This document shows positions 14,936 through 19,365 of a DNA stretch of 19,365 bases, piece after piece. Location of the stretch: assembly GCA_031275525.1 (NCBI GenBank), contig JAISOP010000320.1:1-19365 (forward strand). Direction: 5' to 3'. Numbering within the stretch: the stretch's first letter is position 1; each line of letters opens with the position of its first letter. The translations under genes were made by a program, and so were the position numbers. The stretch comes from Tannerella sp. (GTDB lineage: Bacteria; Bacteroidota; Bacteroidia; Bacteroidales; Tannerellaceae). The notes beneath the pieces are model-generated. The model searched no databases. It was not told the DNA's origin and was given only the letters and a program-made list of their open reading frames with translations.

Positions 14936-16003
14936 ATGAAAAGAAGAATTTTGACTTTCTCAAACGGAATCCTCCGGCGATTCCTGAGGGCGGGCATGAT
15001 GATCATAGCCTGCGCCCTGCTGTTTGCCGCCTGCGGAAAAGACGACGACGACCCCGAACCCGAACCTGATCCCGGGCCGACGGCCTGGACGCTCCGCTAT
15101 GCCGTGTGCGTGAGCGAGAACCCGGAAAAGTTACAGCATCACCTTCTACGACGCCATGCGGAAAGACGTCAAGAAGGCGGACGGTTGGCGGATGGTTTAC
15201 TGCCTCTTCGACGCGCGACTGAACTACTATGGGCTATACAACATTTATACCGGCGTGTTGCGCAACTTCTACTACCAGGGGACGAATACTTCGGCGGCGG
15301 GCGAGCTTGCGTTCATCATCACGCCCAACGCCAAGAATACACTGAAATACCCCTACTACCACAACTGGCAGTACGGCATTCCCGCCAATCATACCGACGT
15401 GCACACGAAAAAAAGCCCGTATGACATATCGAGCGACGCCGGGAATACGTTCCAGAACCTGATTACGCCTTACCCGATCGACAAGCTGTGCATGTTGGGG
15501 CTTGGCTGGTTTGCTTTCGACATGGACATGAGCTTCTATGCCCCGAATGTGTCGCACTATACCGAGGGCGACGGCCTCGCTTTCCTCGGCCATACGCAGC
15601 AGAACTCCTCCGTCTCCCTGAGCGGCACCATCGCCGGCACCATCACCGATCCGCCGGTATCGGCGCAAATCATCGGCACGGTGGGCATTTTCGGAGACAT
15701 TCTCAGCGACCTGGGCAGCGTAGGCAGCGGCATGGCGAGCGTATTCACCGAGTGTGCGAAAAATCCGCCCAACTACTACGGGGCGATCGCCGGAGCCATC
15801 GGCAACGCATTTGTTTCCTGCCCGACTTCGCATTTGAATCCGGCGCCACAACCCCGTTAAGCGAAATCGAAGATTATATCCCCAAATGCACCAACGGCAC
15901 GCCCGTACAAGTCCTTCCCGACGGCACGCCCGTTACCCACATGGGCAGCGAAACCATGCTCTACAAGGCAAAGCAAATCTTGAGTATAAACCCGAACTTT
16001 TAA
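14936..16003 (+). pseudogene. Frameshifted hypothetical lipoprotein gene
   Basis: The start at 14936 gives a type II signal peptide with lipobox LFAAC (Cys33) followed by GKDDDDPEPEPDP, an acidic block like the surface-export signal of Bacteroidota lipoproteins. The frame is lost near 15131: removing one T there gives PEKYSITFYDAMRKDVKKAD and joins the long middle frame, which runs to 15860. Near 15813-15823 a one-base loss moves the likely reading back to the first frame (LPDFAFESGATTPLSEIEDY) and on to a stop at 16003. The repaired product would be about 355 residues, with a Gly/Ser-rich hydrophobic segment near its centre (SGTIAGTITD, GTVGIFGDILSDLGSVGSG). No family is recognised. Two sequencing errors are an alternative to true decay. 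Confidence 0.65.
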
Positions 16004-16024
16004 CCCATCCAAAGACCGGTAAAT

Positions 16025-16057
16025 GAAAGAGGCTGTCTCAAAAAGTCAGCCTCTTTC
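16025..16057. terminator. Bidirectional stem-loop terminator
   Basis: GAAAGAGGCTG (16025-16035) pairs with CAGCCTCTTTC (16047-16057) around an 11-nt loop, with TTTATTT after it on the plus strand and an A-rich flank on the other side. It lies between the convergent lipoprotein pseudogene and the mazG-like gene. Its core, GAGGCTGTCTCAAAA, also occurs at 5693-5707. Confidence 0.65.
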
Positions 16058-16148
16058 TTTATTTCCACGACGACAGATTTCGGAGAAGCGTTCCGCCGCC
16101 TTTGTGTGTATCAATAACCTTGCGAATATCAAGATTATCGACGTTAAT

Positions 16149-16478
16149 TCACAATTTCGGGTTCTGCTGATGGCGACGGCTATCGCGTAATGTTTTCTTT
16201 TGCAGGTTCTTCTCAAATGCGACGGAGAGGTCTATCCCCGTTTGGTTCGCCAGACAAATCAACGTCCAAAGCACATCGGCCATTTCATCGGCCAAATCAT
16301 ACGCTTCGTCACTTTCTTTGAATGATTGCTCGCCATACATACGCGCCACGATTCGAGCAACCTCGCCAACCTCTTCCATCAATATCGCCATGTTCGTGAG
16401 TTCGTTAAAATAACGCACACCCACCGTTTGAATCCATTCATCCACTTTGCGCTGTGCATCTTGTAATGTCAGTTCCAT
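16149..16478 (-). CDS. MazG-like nucleotide pyrophosphohydrolase
   Basis: A 109-residue all-alpha NTP-PPase. The metal-binding motif is visible as EEVGE (35-39) and, one helix later, DEMAD (64-68, supplying the E and D of ExxD). Such proteins hydrolyse nucleoside triphosphates to monophosphate and pyrophosphate, often as house-cleaning enzymes; the preferred substrate cannot be read from sequence. The N-terminal segment LQDAQRKVDEWIQTVGVRYF and the C-terminal NPKL are typical of the Bacteroidales form. It starts 5 bp after the dtd stop, so it is the last gene of the uvrC-dtd-mazG group. Reading continues open for 29 codons past its TGA. Confidence 0.92.
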   Translation of the reverse strand: MELTLQDAQRKVDEWIQTVGVRYFNELTNMAILMEEVGEVARIVARMYGEQSFKESDEAYDLADEMADVLWTLICLANQTGIDLSVAFEKNLQKKTLRDSRRHQQNPKL

Positions 16479-16483
16479 CTTCC

Positions 16484-16936
16484 TTACTCTTTATTCTTTG
16501 TATCCATCACAATCGTCACCGGGCCATCGTTTAACAACTGCACCTTCATGTCGGCGCCAAAAACGCCGGTCTGTACCGGATGTCCCAACTGAAGGCCCAT
16601 TTCATCGCAAAAAGATTCATATACCGACACCGCAAATTCCGGTTTGGCCGCCCTGATGTAGGAAGGACGATTACCTTTCTTCGTTGAAGCGTACAGCGTA
16701 AACTGGCTTATGACCAGTATATCGCCTCCAACTTCTTTCACGGAACAATTCATCATGCCATTTTCATCATCGAAGATGCGCAGATTGCATATCTTTTTGG
16801 CTAACCACTCAATGTCTTCCTGCCTGTCCCGATCTTCAATCCCGACAAGCACTAACAATCCCCTTTTTATCTCGCCCCGGACAACTCCGTTGACCGTGAC
16901 CCGTACAAACTGTACCCGTTGTATCACTGTTTTCAT
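16484..16936 (-). CDS. dtd: D-aminoacyl-tRNA deacylase
   Basis: A 150-residue cytoplasmic enzyme that removes D-amino acids, and misacylated glycine, from tRNA. Both signature motifs are present: SQFTLYA (77-83) and the C-terminal NDGPVTI (136-142), whose Gly-Pro pair enters the active site of the partner subunit in the dimer. The start MKTVIQRV and the full length match the family. It lies 25 bp downstream of uvrC and 5 bp upstream of the mazG-like gene, all on the minus strand, consistent with one transcript. Confidence 0.95.
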   Translation of the reverse strand: MKTVIQRVQFVRVTVNGVVRGEIKRGLLVLVGIEDRDRQEDIEWLAKKICNLRIFDDENGMMNCSVKEVGGDILVISQFTLYASTKKGNRPSYIRAAKPEFAVSVYESFCDEMGLQLGHPVQTGVFGADMKVQLLNDGPVTIVMDTKNKE

Positions 16937-16961
16937 TGAATCGAGACTTTACCTTTATGCG

Positions 16962-18776
16962 TCAAATTTCCTCTTTATGCAATCCGTCAAACAGTTTTTT
17001 CGCCTTCTTTTTCCCGACGGATTCGCCCAACTCTTCCAAAGAAGCCTCACGTATTCGTTTGACGCTTTTATACTTCTTCAAAAGAATCTCTTTTGTCTTC
17101 GACCCGATACCCTGAATGGAGTCCAGTTCGGAAAGCACCTGTTTCTTACTTCGCAAATGGCGATGAAAAGTAATTCCGAAACGGTGAGCTTCGTCGCGCA
17201 AGTGTTGAATGACACGCAAAGTTTCCGAATTTTTATCCAGCACCAACGGTTCGGGGTCGCCCGGGAAAAAGATTTCCTCCAACCGCTTGGCCAAACCGAC
17301 AATGGTAATCTTATCCAACAAATCCAATTCGCGCAATACTTCCGTCGCCACATTCAACTGTCCCTTGCCGCCATCAATGACCACCAACTGTGGAAGTGTG
17401 GCTTTTTCCTTCTTCAATCGCGTGTACCTGCGCCGCACCACTTCCGCCATGGAAGCAAAGTCGTCGGGGCCGACAATAGTCTTGATATGGAAATGACGAT
17501 AATCTTTTTTCGACGGTTTCGCCTTTTTGAAGATTACGCACGCCGCCACCGGCGTCGTTCCTTGAATATTGGAATTGTCGAAACACTCAATGTGCATCGG
17601 CAGGGCAGGCAGATGTAAATCGGCTTGAATCGTTTTCAAAATACGGGTCGTCCGTTGTTCCGGATTGAATTTTTCCACCTGTTTAAGCAGGTCAAATTTG
17701 TATTGCTTTACATTTTGCACGGACAACTCCAGCAGTTTTTTCTTGTCCCCTCCCCTGTTCGTCGGCACGGTAAAGGTGATGCCTTCGATCGAGATGTTCG
17801 GCAGAAACGGAATAACGATTTCTTTCGCGAAACTATCCCAGCGTCTCCGCATTTCAATAATGCCCAATCCCAGCAACTCCTCCTTTGTTTCGATCAATTT
17901 CTTTTTGTATTCAAACGTATATGCCAGCACAATCGCACCATTGCCGATATGCATGTAATTAATGAAGGCGGAGTGTTCGTTTTCATCAAACGAAAAAACG
18001 TCAATATTGTGAAGTGTCGGAGTGACAACCGTTGATTTGGAACGGAAGTTTTCAATCAGATCATACTTTTCCCGAAGCGCCTGTGCCTCTTCAAAACGCA
18101 TTTCGCCGGCAAGCGCCTGCATTTCCTTCAGCAAAAGGTCTGTGACACGCGAACTGTTTCCTTTCAATATTTCCTTAATTTCCGCGACATTCCGGTCGTA
18201 TTCCTCGACGGTCTGCAATCCTACGCAAGGCCCTTTACACCGTTTGATATGATAATCCAGACAAACCTGATATTTCCCGGCCTTGATGTGCTCCGGCGTC
18301 AACGGATACTTACACGTCCGAATCGGATAAATGTTCTTTATCAATTGCAGCATAATCTTGGCGGTATAGGCGGACGCATACGGCCCGAAATAACGCGAAC
18401 CGTCTTTCAGAATCGTTCTTGTAGAGAAAATCCGGGGAAAGTCTTCCTTCTTAACGACAATGGAAGGATAGGTCTTGTCGTCTTTCAAAAGCACATTGTA
18501 GCGCGGACGGTGCTGTTTAATCAAATTGTTTTCCAGCAGCAAGGCATCTTCTTCCGAATTCACGACGATGTATTTGATGTCATGAATCTGTTTTACAAGC
18601 ACGCTCGTTCTATTGCAAGACGACTCCTGCTGAAAATACGAAGAAATCCTTTTGCGGAGATTCTTCGCTTTCCCCACATAAATAATCGTCCCCTTTTCGT
18701 TGTAATACTGATAACATCCCGGCTTCTCTGGAATCGTCGAAAGTATGCTCAAAAAATATTCAAGTCTGTTGCTCAT
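16962..18776 (-). CDS. uvrC: Excinuclease ABC subunit UvrC
   Basis: A 604-residue dual-incision endonuclease of nucleotide excision repair, which acts on UvrB-DNA. The GIY-YIG nuclease is N-terminal (GCYQYYN at 20-26, YVGKA at 33-37, Arg41). Cysteines at 155, 172, 180 and 184 fit the Fe-S cluster-binding set known in UvrC. The UvrB-binding UVR motif lies at about 213-245 (MRFEEAQALREKYDLI). The RNase H-like second nuclease shows its acidic and histidine residues in IECFDNSN, VVIDGGKGQLN and RDEAHRFGI. A tandem helix-hairpin-helix region ends the protein (DSIQGIGSKTKEILLKKY). It lies just 3' of mnmG with a 51-bp gap holding a parS-like site. Confidence 0.97.
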   Translation of the reverse strand: MSNRLEYFLSILSTIPEKPGCYQYYNEKGTIIYVGKAKNLRKRISSYFQQESSCNRTSVLVKQIHDIKYIVVNSEEDALLLENNLIKQHRPRYNVLLKDDKTYPSIVVKKEDFPRIFSTRTILKDGSRYFGPYASAYTAKIMLQLIKNIYPIRTCKYPLTPEHIKAGKYQVCLDYHIKRCKGPCVGLQTVEEYDRNVAEIKEILKGNSSRVTDLLLKEMQALAGEMRFEEAQALREKYDLIENFRSKSTVVTPTLHNIDVFSFDENEHSAFINYMHIGNGAIVLAYTFEYKKKLIETKEELLGLGIIEMRRRWDSFAKEIVIPFLPNISIEGITFTVPTNRGGDKKKLLELSVQNVKQYKFDLLKQVEKFNPEQRTTRILKTIQADLHLPALPMHIECFDNSNIQGTTPVAACVIFKKAKPSKKDYRHFHIKTIVGPDDFASMAEVVRRRYTRLKKEKATLPQLVVIDGGKGQLNVATEVLRELDLLDKITIVGLAKRLEEIFFPGDPEPLVLDKNSETLRVIQHLRDEAHRFGITFHRHLRSKKQVLSELDSIQGIGSKTKEILLKKYKSVKRIREASLEELGESVGKKKAKKLFDGLHKEEI

Positions 18777-18803
18777 TCTCTTTTTTTGTTTTACAAAAGG
18801 CGA

Positions 18804-18819
18804 TGTTCCACGTGGAACA
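18804..18819. promoter_or_regulatory. parS-like centromere site
   Basis: TGTTCCACGTGGAACA is a perfect 16-bp palindrome and fits the chromosomal ParB-binding consensus tGTTnCACGTGnAACa. It lies in the 51-bp gap between mnmG and uvrC. mnmG (gidA) is close to the replication origin in many bacteria, where parS sites cluster. Sequence match is direct; ParB binding is inferred. Confidence 0.75.
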
Positions 18820-18827
18820 ATCCAACT

Positions 18828-19365
18828 TCATCGGCCAAGCAAGACTAAAAGAATATTGATGTCACTCGGCGAAATGCCGGGAATCCGGCTTGCTTGCGCA
18901 ATCGTTTCCGGCTTGATGCGATTTAACTTTTGCCGCGCTTCCGTAGAAAGAGATTGAATGGCGTCGTAATCGAATTTTCCGCTGATAAAAATGTTTTCCA
19001 GCCGGTTGATTTTATCCGCAATCTGACGCTCGCGCCGAATATACCCCCTGTATTTTATCGCAACCTCCACCGCCTCCAGTATCTCGTCTCGCCGGGAAAG
19101 CGACACCTTGTCCATTTCACCGGATAAAGCCGGCAGTTGTACGGAAAGATTCCGAAGCGTAAGTTGAGGACGAGCGAGCAAATCAACCAATTTGCAACCG
19201 TGCGCAAGCGGCTCCGTCCCTAACCGTATCAAAGCGTCATTGACCTGCGACGGCTTTACGGAATATGATTCAAGAAATGCAATAAGCGCATCCCGGGCTT
19301 GCTGCTTCTCCCGTAACAATTCATAGCGATACGCATCCGCCAAACCCAATTGGAAGGACTTCTCC
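18828..19365 (-). CDS. mnmG: MnmG (GidA), C-terminal part, truncated by window edge
   Basis: The C-terminal 178 residues of the tRNA uridine-34 carboxymethylaminomethyl modification FAD enzyme, which acts with MnmE. The visible portion starts at EKSFQLGLADAYRYELL, includes the YRGYIRRERQIADKINRLE helix and ends with the conserved tail IKPETIAQASRIPGISPSDINILLVLLGR (quoted here only as a motif region; key residues are Ala-Ser-Arg and the terminal Leu-Gly-Arg). The FAD-binding part lies beyond the right edge of the window. In several Bacteroidales an apt gene sits between mnmG and uvrC, but here there is none. Confidence 0.94.
   Translation of the reverse strand, partial: EKSFQLGLADAYRYELLREKQQARDALIAFLESYSVKPSQVNDALIRLGTEPLAHGCKLVDLLARPQLTLRNLSVQLPALSGEMDKVSLSRRDEILEAVEVAIKYRGYIRRERQIADKINRLENIFISGKFDYDAIQSLSTEARQKLNRIKPETIAQASRIPGISPSDINILLVLLGR

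Noticed and set aside
16004..16148. IS element remnant ending at the GAGGCTGTCTCAAAA stem-loop
   Set aside because: No transposase sequence or second terminal repeat is visible; a terminator explains the hairpin.

Overview
The window reads as a chromosomal segment of a member of the Bacteroidota, most likely order Bacteroidales (Tannerella/Parabacteroides-like). The evidence is the gene order rimP-nusA-infB-cvpA-sufB, a Bacteroidota START-like protein, a long TamB-family protein, an HU-like/DUF4469 protein, lipoproteins with an acidic residue block after the lipid cysteine, and promoter boxes of the TAnnTTTG type. Genus is inference.

Layout. 1-545: no gene; two abutting 23-bp hairpin arrays (1-253 and 256-370) and a degenerate 9-bp repeat (465-518). 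546-5615 (minus): a TamB-family envelope protein followed by a small lipoprotein. 5616-5922: intergenic inverted repeats. 5923-6309 (minus): START-like protein, divergent from 6490-13636 (plus), a compact operon for ribosome maturation (rimP), transcription elongation/antitermination (nusA), translation initiation (infB), a CvpA membrane protein and the Fe-S scaffold sufB. 13637-16148: a disordered zone with inverted heptad repeats around a terminator, a duplicated terminator arm, competing stem-loops, an HU-like/DUF4469 gene lacking a normal start, a third 23-bp hairpin array (14720-14853) and a lipoprotein gene broken by two compensating frameshifts. 16149-19365 (minus): the block mnmG (partial), parS-like site, uvrC, dtd, MazG-like pyrophosphohydrolase.

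The main unexplained signal is a family of short palindromic hairpins set at exactly 23-bp spacing. Three arrays have unrelated stem sequences (CGACCA/TGGTCG; TTGTACA/TGTACAA; TGAAGC/GCTTCA) but the same period, and the first two join without breaking phase. The spacing appears to be conserved while the sequence is not.

The zone 13.6-16.1 kb looks like the seam between two conserved blocks. sufB is not followed by sufC/sufD, as it usually is in this phylum, and the sequence beyond the seam is visibly less GC-rich. The parS-like palindrome beside mnmG suggests that the right-hand block is origin-proximal (inference).
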